In this document: positions 17,131 through 26,314 of the stretch, piece by piece
Layout: the number at the start of each line of letters is the position of its first letter
Position numbering within the stretch: position 1 is the stretch's first letter
Assembly: GCA_910577685.1 (NCBI GenBank)
Contig: CAJTOH010000040.1
Location: 1-35,260, forward strand
Origin: an uncultured Dorea sp.
Lineage (GTDB): Bacteria; Bacillota; Clostridia; Lachnospirales; Lachnospiraceae
DNA: 35,260 nt
Direction of reading: 5' to 3'
Translations under genes and position numbers: made by a program
Notes under the pieces: generated by a model
The model's input: only the letters and a program-made list of their open reading frames with translations
The model's database searches: none
What the model was told of the DNA's origin: nothing

Positions 17131-18027
17131 ATGAATAGAGACTATAAATCCGGGTTTGTAACTTTGATCGGCCGTCCGAACGTAGGGAAATCTACCTTGA
17201 TGAACTATCTGGTCGGCCAGAAGATAGCCATCACGTCTAACAAGCCCCAGACGACGCGCAATAGGATACGGACGGTCCTGACTACGGAGGAAGGACAGAT
17301 CGTATTCGTGGACACGCCGGGGATCCACAAGGCGAAGAATAAGCTTGGCGAATATATGGTGAATGTTGCCGAAAAGACGCTGAATGAAGTGGACGTGGCG
17401 CTGTGGCTGGTAGAACCCTCCACTTTCATAGGAGCCGGAGAGCAGCATATTGCAAAGCAGCTTAAGAAGGTGAAGACTCCGGTTGTGCTGGTCATCAACA
17501 AGATTGACAGCGTGAAGCGTGAGGAAGTATTTCCGGCGATCGCCGCCTACAAGGATATCTATGATTTCGCAGAGATTGTTCCCGTCTCGGCCAGAAACGG
17601 CGATAATACGGAAGAACTGCTCCGGGTAGTGATGCGGTATCTTCCGTATGGGCCCCGGTTCTATGACGAGAATACTGTGACGGACCAGCCGGAGCGTCAG
17701 ATCGTGGCGGAGCTGATCCGGGAAAAGGCGCTCCATTGCCTGCAGGACGAGATTCCCCACGGAATCGCAGTGGCGATTGACCGTATGAAAGTCAATAATA
17801 AGGTTATGCACATCGATGCGACCATTATCTGCGAGCGGGACTCCCACAAGGGGATAATCATTGGCAAACAAGGAAATATGTTGAAAAAGATCGGCAGCAC
17901 GGCCCGTTACGAGATCGAAAAAATGCTGGAAATGCAGGTAAACCTTAAGCTCTGGGTGAAAGTCAAGAAGGATTGGCGGGACAGTGAATACCTGATGAAA
18001 AATTTTGGATATCGGGAAGAAGAATAA
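17131..18027 (+). CDS. era: GTPase Era
   Basis: A 298-residue GTPase that binds 16S rRNA near its 3' end and assists 30S subunit maturation. The G domain has G1 GRPNVGKST, the Era-specific switch ITSNKPQTTRNRI, G3 DTPG and G4 NKID. The C-terminal KH RNA-binding domain is recognisable by IIIGKQGNMLKKIG. Length and order match the family. I place the start at ATG 17131 because AGGAG lies 5 nt upstream and the protein then begins MNRDYKSGFV; an upstream in-frame ATG at 17074 would add 19 non-homologous residues and lies within the hairpin. It is followed by yqzL-like and recO genes, the usual Firmicute order. Confidence 0.97.
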   Translation: MNRDYKSGFVTLIGRPNVGKSTLMNYLVGQKIAITSNKPQTTRNRIRTVLTTEEGQIVFVDTPGIHKAKNKLGEYMVNVAEKTLNEVDVALWLVEPSTFIGAGEQHIAKQLKKVKTPVVLVINKIDSVKREEVFPAIAAYKDIYDFAEIVPVSARNGDNTEELLRVVMRYLPYGPRFYDENTVTDQPERQIVAELIREKALHCLQDEIPHGIAVAIDRMKVNNKVMHIDATIICERDSHKGIIIGKQGNMLKKIGSTARYEIEKMLEMQVNLKLWVKVKKDWRDSEYLMKNFGYREEE

Positions 18028-18106
18028 AATGACATGCCTGTGGGACAACCTAACCTTAGAAACCTATGAAAGATTGAAACAGAGGTACTGAGGACGAGGT
18101 GAGAGC

Positions 18107-18262
18107 ATGGAAGAAGAATACTGGAAATGTTTCCTTAAGACAGGGAAGATCATGGATTATCTCTACTATAAAGGGACGGCAATCTGCAGACAGGTAATGG
18201 AGAGGTATGGGGAGAGCCGTCCAGGCATGAAGGAAAGCGAGGCGGCAGGTGAATCAGATTAG
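18107..18262 (+). CDS. yqzL: YqzL-like small protein
   Basis: A 51-residue ORF between era and recO, starting MEEEYWKCFLKTGKIMDYLY. GAGGTGAGAG precedes the ATG. Bacillus YqzL is of similar size, lies in the same place, and shows the same early pattern of Trp-Lys-x-Phe, Thr-Gly-x-Ile and Tyr-Leu, so I call it a homologue. The function of the family is unknown. Its 3' end overlaps the GTG of recO by 14 nt, which suggests translational coupling. The C-terminal third is charged and poorly conserved in character. Confidence 0.75.
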   Translation: MEEEYWKCFLKTGKIMDYLYYKGTAICRQVMERYGESRPGMKESEAAGESD

Positions 18263-18995
18263 TGTGACAGGAATGGTACTTGCGGCAACACCGATCGGTG
18301 AATATGACAGAAGGATCGTGATCCTGACGAGGGAGCGGGGAAAGATATCGGCATTTGCCAGAGGGGCGAGAAAGCCCAACAGCGCTCTGGTGGGTGTGAC
18401 AAGCCCGTTTTCTTTCGGAGAATTTACCGTATATGAGGGGCGGACATCTTATACATTGATGTCGGCCTCTATTTCCAATTATTTTCAGGAACTCCGGATG
18501 GATGTGGAGGGGGCGTACTACGGGTTCTATTTTCTCGAGATTGCAGGTTACTACGCCCGGGAGGCCAACGACGAGACAGCGCTTCTTAAGCTTCTATATC
18601 AGACCTGCCGCGCCCTTGTGAAACCCAGTATCCCGAATCGGCTGATTCGCCGGATTTACGAGCTTAGGGCGGTAACGGTCAACGGCGAGGGTCCCCAGAT
18701 GTTTGAGTGCGCTTCCTGCCGTGGAAAGGATCGGGAGATGCTGTTCAGCGTAAAGAGGGGCGGACTTATATGCGGCCGCTGCATGGATACGGGACATTTC
18801 CCGGATGCCAGAGCCTTGCATCCGTCCACACTGTATACGCTTCAATATATCGTTTCCTCCCCCATTGAGAAGCTGTATACTTTTGCCGTTAAAGAGGAAG
18901 TGATGGAAGAACTGGAGGGGATTGCGTCGGATTATCTTGCCGAATATCTGGGAAAATCCTTTAAATCACTGGAAATACTGGAAACAATTCTGTAA
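18249..18995 (+). CDS. recO: DNA repair protein RecO
   Basis: A 248-residue recombination mediator that works with RecF and RecR to load RecA on SSB-coated DNA. An N-terminal OB fold is seen in VTGMVLAATPIGEYDRRIVILTRERGK. The C-terminal domain has a CxxC...CxxC zinc element, CASC and CGRC at about residues 153-178. The start is GTG at 18249, inside the end of the yqzL-like gene, with AGGCGG shortly upstream. The length matches the family (about 240-250). Confidence 0.95.
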   Translation: MNQISVTGMVLAATPIGEYDRRIVILTRERGKISAFARGARKPNSALVGVTSPFSFGEFTVYEGRTSYTLMSASISNYFQELRMDVEGAYYGFYFLEIAGYYAREANDETALLKLLYQTCRALVKPSIPNRLIRRIYELRAVTVNGEGPQMFECASCRGKDREMLFSVKRGGLICGRCMDTGHFPDARALHPSTLYTLQYIVSSPIEKLYTFAVKEEVMEELEGIASDYLAEYLGKSFKSLEILETIL

Positions 18996-19002
18996 ATACT
19001 AC

Positions 19003-19031
19003 TTGAAAAGGAAGAATGTTGACGGTATAAT
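19003..19031 (+). promoter_or_regulatory. Promoter for glyS
   Basis: TTGAAA (19003-19008) and TATAAT (19026-19031) are separated by 17 bp and begin 7 nt after the recO stop codon. The expected leader is only about 30 nt, too short for a T-box, so glycyl-tRNA synthetase is likely expressed constitutively from here. Confidence 0.7.
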
Positions 19032-19068
19032 AATTAACAATCATATTATAGAAGGTGAGGAAGAGGAT

Positions 19069-20460
19069 ATGGCAGAAAAGACAATGGAGAAGATTGTAGC
19101 GTTGGCGAAATCCAGAGGATTCGTGTACCCGGGTTCCGAGATCTACGGCGGGCTTGCCAATACATGGGATTATGGTAATCTTGGTGTGGAATTGAAGAAC
19201 AATGTAAAGAGAGCATGGTGGCAGAAGTTTGTACAGGAGTCTCCGTACAACGTTGGCGTGGACTGTGCAATCCTGATGAATCCACAGACATGGGTAGCAA
19301 GCGGGCACCTTGGCGGATTCAGCGATCCTCTTATGGATTGTAAGGAATGTCATGAGCGTTTTCGCGCAGATAAGATGATTGAAGATTATGCGCATGAGAA
19401 TGGAATAGATCTTGGCGACAGCATTGACGGATGGAGCCATGAGCAGATGGAGTCGTATATTAAGGAGAAGGAGATCCCGTGTCCTACCTGCGGAAAACAT
19501 AATTTTACTGAGATTCGGGAGTTTAACCTGATGTTCAAGACCTTTCAGGGCGTTACGGAGGACGCAAAAAGCGTCGTGTACCTGCGTCCCGAGACGGCGC
19601 AGGGTATCTTCGTCAACTTTAAGAACGTGCAGCGCACGTCGAGAAAGAAGATTCCGTTCGGTATCTGTCAGGTGGGCAAGTCCTTCCGTAACGAGATTAC
19701 GCCGGGGAACTTCACCTTCCGTACCAGGGAGTTCGAGCAGATGGAGCTGGAATTTTTCTGCGAGCCGGATACGGACCTTGAGTGGTTCGCATACTGGAAG
19801 CAGTTCTGCCTTGACTGGCTTAAGGCTCTTGGGCTGAAAGAAGAAGAGGTTCGTTACCGCGATCACTCTCCGGAGGAATTAAGCCATTACAGCAAGGCGA
19901 CCACGGATGTAGAGTTCCTGTTCCCGTTTGGATGGGGCGAGCTTTGGGGTATTGCAGACAGGACGGATTTCGATTTGACTCAGCATCAGAATACGTCCAA
20001 GCAGGATATGAGCTATTTTGACGACGAGAAGAAGATCAAATACATTCCTTACGTTATTGAGCCTTCACTGGGAGCGGACCGTATGGTGCTGGCATTCCTC
20101 TGCAGCGCATACGACGAAGAGGAGCTTGAGGGCGGGGATATGAGAACGGTTCTTCGGTTCCATCCGGCGCTGGCTCCGGTAAAGATCGGCGTGCTTCCTC
20201 TTTCCAAGAAGCTGAATGAGGGCGCTGAGAAGGTATACGCACAGCTTGCTAAGAAGTATAACTGCGAGTATGACGAGCGCGGTAATATCGGCAAGCGTTA
20301 CCGCCGTCAGGATGAGATCGGGACGCCGTTCTGCGTGACTTTCGACTTTGAGTCTGAGGAAGACGGGGCGGTGACCGTGAGAGAGAGAGATTCAATGAAG
20401 CAGGAGAGAGTCAGGATAGACGAGCTTGACGCATATTTTGCAAAGAAATTCGAGTGGTAG
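19069..20460 (+). CDS. glyS: Glycyl-tRNA synthetase, single-chain dimeric type
   Basis: A 463-residue class II aminoacyl-tRNA synthetase of the alpha2 (archaeal/eukaryotic-like) type found in many Firmicutes, charging tRNA-Gly. Motif 2 region RPETAQGIFVNFKNV and GKSFRNEITPGNFTFRTREFEQMELEFF are diagnostic; motif 3 is around LGADRMVLAF. Paired cysteines CKEC and CPTCG in the insertion could bind zinc. The C-terminal anticodon-binding domain ends in LDAYFAKKFEW. ATG 19069 is chosen because GGTGAGGAAGAGG precedes it and the sequence then starts like homologues; an upstream in-frame start would run back into recO. A strong terminator follows. Confidence 0.97.
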   Translation: MAEKTMEKIVALAKSRGFVYPGSEIYGGLANTWDYGNLGVELKNNVKRAWWQKFVQESPYNVGVDCAILMNPQTWVASGHLGGFSDPLMDCKECHERFRADKMIEDYAHENGIDLGDSIDGWSHEQMESYIKEKEIPCPTCGKHNFTEIREFNLMFKTFQGVTEDAKSVVYLRPETAQGIFVNFKNVQRTSRKKIPFGICQVGKSFRNEITPGNFTFRTREFEQMELEFFCEPDTDLEWFAYWKQFCLDWLKALGLKEEEVRYRDHSPEELSHYSKATTDVEFLFPFGWGELWGIADRTDFDLTQHQNTSKQDMSYFDDEKKIKYIPYVIEPSLGADRMVLAFLCSAYDEEELEGGDMRTVLRFHPALAPVKIGVLPLSKKLNEGAEKVYAQLAKKYNCEYDERGNIGKRYRRQDEIGTPFCVTFDFESEEDGAVTVRERDSMKQERVRIDELDAYFAKKFEW

Positions 20461-20470
20461 ACATAAGCTT

Positions 20471-20509
20471 GGAGATGCAGTAAATTCAATTTTACGGCAT
20501 CTCCTTTTT
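20471..20509 (+). terminator. Intrinsic terminator after glyS
   Basis: GGAGATGC (20471-20478) pairs with GCATCTCC (20497-20504), extended by GTAAA/TTTAC inside, followed by TTTTT. Confidence 0.9.
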
Positions 20510-20541
20510 CATTAAAGCTTTTATTTCTGACCGTAATCAAA

Positions 20542-20547
20542 TATAAT
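20542..20547 (+). promoter_or_regulatory. -10 element of the nucleoside salvage operon
   Basis: TATAAT lies 32 bp before the first ATG of the operon. The -35 region is weak, so activation or a repressor-controlled promoter is possible. Confidence 0.5.
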
Positions 20548-20578
20548 GTAGATATAGACCAAAAAGGGGGGGAATTTT

Positions 20579-21367
20579 ATGAAGTATTCAGAAAATCCGG
20601 ATAAACAGTACCATATCCAGGTAGGCAGAGGAGACGTGGGAAAGTATGTGATCCTTCCGGGGGATCCCAAACGATGCGCGAAGATTGCCAAGTATTTCGA
20701 CGATGGGAAACTTATGGCGGACAGCAGAGAGTATGTTACCTATACGGGATATCTGGACGGCGAGAAGGTAAGCGTGACGTCTACGGGAATCGGAGGCCCG
20801 TCGGCTTCCATAGCGATGGAAGAGCTGGTGATGTCGGGAGCGGATACGTTTATCCGGATCGGGACTTGCGGAGGCATGCAGACCGAGGTTAAGAGCGGCG
20901 ATATAGTCATTGCCAGCGGGGCGATACGGATGGAGGGAACCAGCCGGGAGTACGCGCCTATCGAATTCCCGGCCGTAGCGGATATTCAGGTTACAAACGC
21001 TCTGATAGAAACCGCCGGGGAAATCGGACAGGATTACCATGTAGGGGTTGTCCAGTGCAAAGACTCCTTCTATGGACAACATTCTCCGGAAACTAAGCCG
21101 GTGGGTTATGAGCTGCTGAACAAATGGGAGGCGTGGAAGCGGTTGGGATGTCTGGCCTCGGAGATGGAGTCGGCGGCATTATTCGTCGTTGGAAGCCATC
21201 TTCGTGTCAGGGTAGGTTCCTGCTTCCTTGTGGTGGCAAATCAGGAGCGGGAGAAAGAGGGGCTTGACAACCCTGTGGTCCATGATACGGATACGGCGGT
21301 CCGTACGGCGGTGGGGGCGCTGCGAAGATTGATTGCAAAGGACAAGGAGAGGATTTTGGCCGGGTAA
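20579..21367 (+). CDS. udp: Uridine phosphorylase (PNP/UDP family 1)
   Basis: A 262-residue nucleoside phosphorylase that splits uridine with phosphate to uracil and ribose-1-phosphate. Key elements are the phosphate-binding LPGDPKR, TSTGIGGPSASIAMEEL, RIGTCGG and the ribose-binding EMESAALF. The Gln and Arg near CKDSFYGQHSPE fit uridine rather than purine specificity; a broader nucleoside range cannot be excluded. The SD is a run of GGGGGGG about 8 nt before the ATG. It heads an operon with deoB and a purine nucleoside phosphorylase gene, so ribose-1-phosphate goes directly to the mutase. Confidence 0.88.
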   Translation: MKYSENPDKQYHIQVGRGDVGKYVILPGDPKRCAKIAKYFDDGKLMADSREYVTYTGYLDGEKVSVTSTGIGGPSASIAMEELVMSGADTFIRIGTCGGMQTEVKSGDIVIASGAIRMEGTSREYAPIEFPAVADIQVTNALIETAGEIGQDYHVGVVQCKDSFYGQHSPETKPVGYELLNKWEAWKRLGCLASEMESAALFVVGSHLRVRVGSCFLVVANQEREKEGLDNPVVHDTDTAVRTAVGALRRLIAKDKERILAG

Positions 21368-21397
21368 TCTATAAAAAAGAGATATGGGGTGAGGTTT

Positions 21398-22588
21398 ATG
21401 GGCAGATATAAAAGAATATTCGTTATTGTGATTGATTCGCTGGGAATCGGGCCTATGCCGGACGGGGAAAAGTTCGGCGATAACGGGGTGAATACTCTGG
21501 GACATATTTCAGAATCGGTTGATACGTTTCATATTCCGAACCTGCAGCGGCTTGGGCTTGCGAATCTGACGCCGCTTAAGCAGGTAGAAGCGGTTGAGAG
21601 GCCTCTTGGATATCAGGCGGTGCTGAGGGAGACAAGCAACGGGAAGGATACTATGACCGGCCATTGGGAGATGATGGGGATTGAGACAAAGACGCCGTTT
21701 CAGACCTTTACGGAACATGGTTTCCCCGAAGGGCTGATCGAGGAATTGGAGAGGCGGACGGGTCATAAGGTCATAGGAAACAAGAGCGCCAGCGGTACCG
21801 AGATTATTGAGGAGCTGGGGGAGGAAGAGATAGCCACCGGCAATATGATCGTCTATACGTCTGCAGATTCCGTACTTCAGATCTGCGGCAATGAGGAGAC
21901 CTTCGGCCTGCAGGAACTATACCGATGCTGTGAGATTGCCAGAGAGCTGACCCTGCGGGAAGAGTGGAAGGTTGGCAGGGTTATTGCAAGACCCTATATA
22001 GGCAGGAGGAAAGGGGAATTCGAGCGTACAAGCAACCGTCATGATTATGCGCTGAAGCCTTCGGGAGAGACCGTGCTTAACATGCTCAAGGACGGCGGTT
22101 TCGAGGTGGTTTCCGTGGGAAAGATTGCAGATATTTTTGCCGGGGAGGGTATCACAGAGGCGCACAAGTCCAAGTCCTCCGTCCACGGTATGGAGCAGAC
22201 GATCGAGATTGCGCAGAAGGATTTTGAAGGTCTTTGTTTCGTGAACCTTGTGGATTTTGACGCCAAATGGGGACATAGAAGGAATCCTCAGGGGTATCGG
22301 GACGAATTGGAGCGTTTTGACGAGAAACTTGCGGTCTTTTTGGAGGTACTGAGGGAAGATGATCTGATGATTATCACTGCAGACCACGGTACGGACCCTA
22401 CGTATACCGGTACGGACCACACGAGGGAAAAGGTTCCGTTTCTGGCATATTCTAAGTCTATGGAAGGAAGCGGGAGGCTGCCGGAGCAGGATACGTTTGG
22501 TGTGATTGGAGCGACGGCCGCACAGAATTTTGGCGTCAGTATGCCAAAGGATGGGATCGGGGTATCGCTTCTTAAGTTTCTAAAATAA
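21398..22588 (+). CDS. deoB: Phosphopentomutase
   Basis: A 396-residue manganese-dependent enzyme of the alkaline phosphatase superfamily, converting ribose-1-phosphate and deoxyribose-1-phosphate to the 5-phosphates. Seen are IVIDSLGIGPMPDG (first metal Asp), GKDTMTGHWEMMG with the phosphorylated Thr, NLVDFDAKWGHRRN and the metal site TADHGTDPTYTGTDHTREKVPF. The length is normal. I use ATG 21398, after GGGGTGAGG; a GTG three codons earlier would lie inside that SD. It sits 30 nt after udp and 16 nt before the next gene. Confidence 0.96.
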   Translation: MGRYKRIFVIVIDSLGIGPMPDGEKFGDNGVNTLGHISESVDTFHIPNLQRLGLANLTPLKQVEAVERPLGYQAVLRETSNGKDTMTGHWEMMGIETKTPFQTFTEHGFPEGLIEELERRTGHKVIGNKSASGTEIIEELGEEEIATGNMIVYTSADSVLQICGNEETFGLQELYRCCEIARELTLREEWKVGRVIARPYIGRRKGEFERTSNRHDYALKPSGETVLNMLKDGGFEVVSVGKIADIFAGEGITEAHKSKSSVHGMEQTIEIAQKDFEGLCFVNLVDFDAKWGHRRNPQGYRDELERFDEKLAVFLEVLREDDLMIITADHGTDPTYTGTDHTREKVPFLAYSKSMEGSGRLPEQDTFGVIGATAAQNFGVSMPKDGIGVSLLKFLK

Positions 22589-22604
22589 GATCAGGAGGTA
22601 TGGT

Positions 22605-23417
22605 ATGTATAAAAAATTAGCGGCTTGTTTGGAAAGCGTACGGAAAAAGACGGATTTCAGGCCAAAGGCAGGATTGATTCTGGGATCCGGTCTTGGCGAT
22701 TACGCAGACGGGATTGACGTAGAAGCGGTGGTTGAGTATACGGAGATCGAAGGGTTTCCGGTATCGACGGTTGCCGGACACAAGGGTCGGTTTGTGTTTG
22801 GGTATGTGGAAAAGATGCCGGTGGTGATCATGCAGGGAAGAGTTCACTTTTATGAGGGGTATTCTATGCCGGACGTTGTTCTCCCAACCCGCCTGATGGG
22901 TATGTTAGGTGCGGAGAAACTGATGCTCACCAACGCGGCGGGAGGCGTGAACGAGAGTTTCAGGCCGGGAGATTTCATGATGATTACGGATCATATTACT
23001 ACAGGGGTTATAAGCCCTTTAATCGGGCCGAATATAGACGAGCTGGGATGCCGTTTTCCGGATATGAGCGAGGTGTACAGCAGACGGCTTAGGGAGGTGA
23101 TCCGAAAGAGCGCGGCAAAGTGCGGGATTGAGATAAAGGAAGGCGTGTATGTGCAGTTTACAGGTCCCAATTATGAGACGCCTGCAGAGATCAGGATGTG
23201 CAGGATGTGGGGCGGCGACGCAGTGGGGATGAGTACGGCCTGCGAGGCGATGGCGGCGCGCCATATGGGACTTGAGGTGTGCGGCATCTCCTGTATTACG
23301 AATCTGGCGGCAGGGGTTTCCGATGTAAAATTAGATCATAAAGAAGTACAGGAAACGGCGGACCGTGTGTCGACAGATTTCAAAAAACTTGTGACGGAAG
23401 TAATTGCGGGTATGTAG
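22605..23417 (+). CDS. punA: Purine nucleoside phosphorylase (trimeric type)
   Basis: A 270-residue phosphorylase for inosine and guanosine (and deoxy forms), giving the base and (deoxy)ribose-1-phosphate. Features are GLILGSGLGDYAD, the phosphate loop AGHKGRFVFG, GRVHFYEGY, LTNAAGGVN, the base-binding GPNYETPAEIRMCR and VGMSTACEAMAARH. It belongs to the low-molecular-weight trimeric class. The SD AGGAGG lies 8 nt before the ATG. It is the last gene of the salvage operon and is followed by a long hairpin. Confidence 0.95.
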   Translation: MYKKLAACLESVRKKTDFRPKAGLILGSGLGDYADGIDVEAVVEYTEIEGFPVSTVAGHKGRFVFGYVEKMPVVIMQGRVHFYEGYSMPDVVLPTRLMGMLGAEKLMLTNAAGGVNESFRPGDFMMITDHITTGVISPLIGPNIDELGCRFPDMSEVYSRRLREVIRKSAAKCGIEIKEGVYVQFTGPNYETPAEIRMCRMWGGDAVGMSTACEAMAARHMGLEVCGISCITNLAAGVSDVKLDHKEVQETADRVSTDFKKLVTEVIAGM

Positions 23418-23478
23418 GTGTTTAATCCGGAAGGGATGCAAAGGAATCTGCGCGGCCGGAAATAATGCTTCCCCCTAT

Positions 23479-23546
23479 AAATAGAGATACCCCGCAGAAT
23501 ATGCCGGCGCTAAACGGCATCATTTCTGCAGGGTATCTCTATTTTT
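23479..23546. terminator. Bidirectional terminator between punA and the kinase-like gene
   Basis: AAATAGAGATACC (from 23479) pairs with GGTATCTCTATTT (ending near 23544), with more pairing inside (GCAGAA/TTCTGC and ATGCCG/CGGCAT). A T run follows on the + side; the minus side has only a short one. It separates convergent genes. Confidence 0.8.
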
Positions 23547-23608
23547 CTTTAAAATCGGAAGAAATCGGCATTAACCGGCTGCTCCATCCATAAGCCCGTA
23601 TCAGTCAG

Positions 23609-24724
23609 CTAACCGGTTACTTTTGACATCACCATCTCACCATATCCGACAATCACTCTGACGTAGCCTTCCAGATCACGGTTAATCTTTTCATCGCCGG
23701 TATCTACATAGAGAGGTTTCCCCAGCAATGAAAGCATCTTATCCTTTGACGCTGCCACGATAATATTCTCCTTCCCGACACGCTCGATGACCTTTCCGCT
23801 GATCTGCTGATTCCCGCGTCCGAAGAGATATCCCTGCCCTCCGATTACCGTAACGAGAATTTTTACCTTCTCATAGTTCTCCATAACCTCCAGAATTTCT
23901 TTCTCCGTACAGTCAGAGGCGACCACTTGCTTCCCATATACTAAGTCGATGCCCAGAAGGGTATTGGGAAGCCCCAGTTTTTCCATGACTGCGGCGGTCG
24001 TAGAGCCGGTTCCGACGATATAGAGGGCGTCGTCTTCCCACATGTCTGCAATATAGTTTGCAATCAGGTCTATAGAAAGCGCTTCGCTTCGGCCGCCTGA
24101 GCTTTTTAGGTTCTGCACCAGCGATCTTCCGGCGGGAATCTGCAGATAGCCGTACAAACGCGCCTGGACGATTCCCTGACGAAACAGTTCTTCATCAATG
24201 TCCATGACTTCTGCTTCTTTGGTCCCGTGAATTTTTCCCTGAACATATTGTTCCGCCAGCATTCCAGCCATACGCGGGTTTACCCCGTAGACACCGGAAT
24301 GAATCTTACACCCGGCGGGAATCCCGAGAACTAAGGCGTCTGTCCCGACCGCGTCCATGATATCCCGAGCCGTTCCGTCGCCCCCGGCAAACAGAATCAG
24401 GTCCGCGCCCATGCCGCGCAGTTTTTGGGCGGCAAGTTTTGTATCGCGGGCGGTAGTATGCGGAGAATCGGCGCAAATAACCGTGTGGGGGATGCCGGCC
24501 AGCCTGCATGCTTCGGCTCCCATTTTACCCGGACAGGTATAAAGCTCAAAGAGAGGTGCGGAATTTTTTAGTACGTTTAAAGTAAGAAGGGCCTTCTTAC
24601 CGCTTTCCGGCGCGGCTCCTAATTCCAGCGCCCTCAAAAGAGAGGCTTCTCCGTCGGAACCTTTCAGTCCCACCCTGCCGCCGATTCCGGCAACGGGATT
24701 AACGATAAATCCTATTTTTTTCAA
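23609..24724 (-). CDS. ATP-NAD kinase-like protein (NAD kinase/AcoX family)
   Basis: A 371-residue protein of the ATP-NAD/AcoX kinase family (COG3199 type). It opens with KKIGFIVNPVAGIGG. The central nucleotide-binding motif FAGGDGT is at about 112-118, and VLGIPAGCKIHSGVYG and VGTGSTTAAVMEKLG are family blocks. Members resemble NAD kinase and diacylglycerol kinase folds; the true substrate of this branch is not established. The start appears to be TTG with GGGGG upstream. It is the last gene of the minus-strand run, 26 nt after gcvPB, so a role tied to glycine or cofactor metabolism is possible but unproven. Confidence 0.75.
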   Translation of the reverse strand: MKKIGFIVNPVAGIGGRVGLKGSDGEASLLRALELGAAPESGKKALLTLNVLKNSAPLFELYTCPGKMGAEACRLAGIPHTVICADSPHTTARDTKLAAQKLRGMGADLILFAGGDGTARDIMDAVGTDALVLGIPAGCKIHSGVYGVNPRMAGMLAEQYVQGKIHGTKEAEVMDIDEELFRQGIVQARLYGYLQIPAGRSLVQNLKSSGGRSEALSIDLIANYIADMWEDDALYIVGTGSTTAAVMEKLGLPNTLLGIDLVYGKQVVASDCTEKEILEVMENYEKVKILVTVIGGQGYLFGRGNQQISGKVIERVGKENIIVAASKDKMLSLLGKPLYVDTGDEKINRDLEGYVRVIVGYGEMVMSKVTG

Positions 24725-24750
24725 ATCATCTATCCCCCAAAGTCTTTCAA

Positions 24751-26313
24751 TCAGGAATCCGGGTTTTCCATCTTCTTATAAGCCCGCCATGTCGCGGCGA
24801 ATTTCTTCCACTCTGTCAGATAAGACTCGTCAATCTGACAGCCAAGCGCAGCCTTATGGGGCGCAGACTTAACCAGTTCCGGATTCGTATAGGCTTCTTC
24901 GGCAATGGATCGGAACGCTTCTACGAATTCATCGATGTCATCCTTTGAATAGGTCTCAACCGGTTCCGGGGTAAATGGTTCCGGAATCACCCGGGGATGG
25001 TGGCTTGCAAAATAATCCTGAAAGCCGTAGTCTACGATGCGCCGGCAGATATCGTCGGTCGTGACGCCCGTATCTTTTGTAAGCTGTTCCCAGCTTAAGC
25101 GGGCCTGCTCCATCCGGAATTTCCCTTCTGCCATGGGCATGGATAGACCGGGAATCGTCAGTAATTTTTTCAGCATATAATTATTATTCAGGATCGAAAG
25201 CTCCGCGATCTGTTTCATTCCCTCCGGTCCGAGGCTTCGGATGTAGGCGTAGGCGCGCACAATGACTCCCGGCACGCCGTAATATTTGCGCAGTTTTCCG
25301 ATGCTGTCCGGATGACGATACTCGAAATAGTATTTTTCTCCGTCGAATTCTACCGTTGGAGCAGCCGCGAACTTCGCCAGCTTTTCACTGACGCACTGGG
25401 CCCCGGCGGCAGGTCCCTGACAGCCGTGAGGGGAGGAGAAGGACTTGTGCAGGTTGTAATGGCACATGTCAAATCCCGCGTCCTTCGCCCGGGTGATGCC
25501 GAATACGCCGTTCAGGTTCGCCTGATCATAGACGCAGAGCCCTCCGACTCCATGGACGATATCCACAAACCGGCGGATTCGGTCGTTATAAATTCCGGTA
25601 TCCTCCGGATTGGTAATCATCAGCACGGCGGTGCGGCAGGAAACGGCGGCCTTTAGTGCTTCCAAATCCGGCAGTCCGTCCTTGTCCGGGAATAAGGTGA
25701 TCACCTTATAGCCAAGGGTCGCCGCTGCGCCGGGATTCCCGGGATGCGACAGTATCGTGGTGATGATTTCATCGCGCTGTCCGCCTTCACCCCTCGATTC
25801 ATGGTAGGCCCGTATGGTCTCAACATTTGCAAATATAGCCTGAGAGCCGCCGGACGGCTGTAGGCTTACGCGGTCCATACCGGAAATCGCTTTGATATAC
25901 TGTTCGGTACGGTACATAATCTCCAGAATCCCCTGCAGGGTACTCTCGTCCTGATAAGGGTGCAGCTCCGTGAGTTCGGCCGAACGGGCAAACTGTTCGT
26001 TGATCTTCGGGCTGTATTTCATGGTACAGGTGCCAAGTCCGATGTCGATGTTAATATCTGTTCCGATGGTTTCCTGAGAAAGTCTCATGTAGTGCCGCAG
26101 TACCTGCATCTGGGACATCTCCGGAAGAGCGGGGGATTTTTTACGCAGCAATCCTTCCGGAACCAGATCTTCCCCGGAACCTACGTCGTTCTTTATCGTG
26201 TCGGAGGCAAGCGGAATCATCACGCCCCGTTCGCCGGGGCTGCCAAGCTCCATGATGATCGGTTCGTCCCACCGCGCCTCGTGAAAATCACGGTTTTTTC
26301 TAATATTGCCCAT
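24751..26313 (-). CDS. gcvPB: Glycine decarboxylase (P protein) subunit 2
   Basis: A 520-residue subunit of the split glycine cleavage P protein. It carries the pyridoxal-phosphate lysine, K290 in HYNLHKSFSSPHG, and the upstream block LQPSGGSQAIFA. Together with subunit 1 it decarboxylates glycine and passes aminomethyl to lipoylated H protein. It is slightly longer than typical (about 485). GGGGGTG precedes the ATG, and the gene starts 1 nt after the gcvPA stop codon, so the two are coupled. No gcvH, gcvT or lpd is in the window. Confidence 0.95.
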   Translation of the reverse strand: MGNIRKNRDFHEARWDEPIIMELGSPGERGVMIPLASDTIKNDVGSGEDLVPEGLLRKKSPALPEMSQMQVLRHYMRLSQETIGTDINIDIGLGTCTMKYSPKINEQFARSAELTELHPYQDESTLQGILEIMYRTEQYIKAISGMDRVSLQPSGGSQAIFANVETIRAYHESRGEGGQRDEIITTILSHPGNPGAAATLGYKVITLFPDKDGLPDLEALKAAVSCRTAVLMITNPEDTGIYNDRIRRFVDIVHGVGGLCVYDQANLNGVFGITRAKDAGFDMCHYNLHKSFSSPHGCQGPAAGAQCVSEKLAKFAAAPTVEFDGEKYYFEYRHPDSIGKLRKYYGVPGVIVRAYAYIRSLGPEGMKQIAELSILNNNYMLKKLLTIPGLSMPMAEGKFRMEQARLSWEQLTKDTGVTTDDICRRIVDYGFQDYFASHHPRVIPEPFTPEPVETYSKDDIDEFVEAFRSIAEEAYTNPELVKSAPHKAALGCQIDESYLTEWKKFAATWRAYKKMENPDS

Positions 26314-26314
26314 A

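Noticed and set aside
16837..18048. 403-codon open frame on the minus strand
   Set aside because: It is antisense to the peptidase end and era; the sense genes have clear motifs.
18034..18096. 20-codon ORF just after era
   Set aside because: It has no SD and no conserved features, and it is not needed to explain the spacing.
18996..19068. T-box leader upstream of glyS
   Set aside because: The predicted leader is only about 30 nt, with no T-box sequence or specifier stem.
18961..19866. 301-codon open frame on the minus strand
   Set aside because: It is a shadow of glyS with no recognisable domain.
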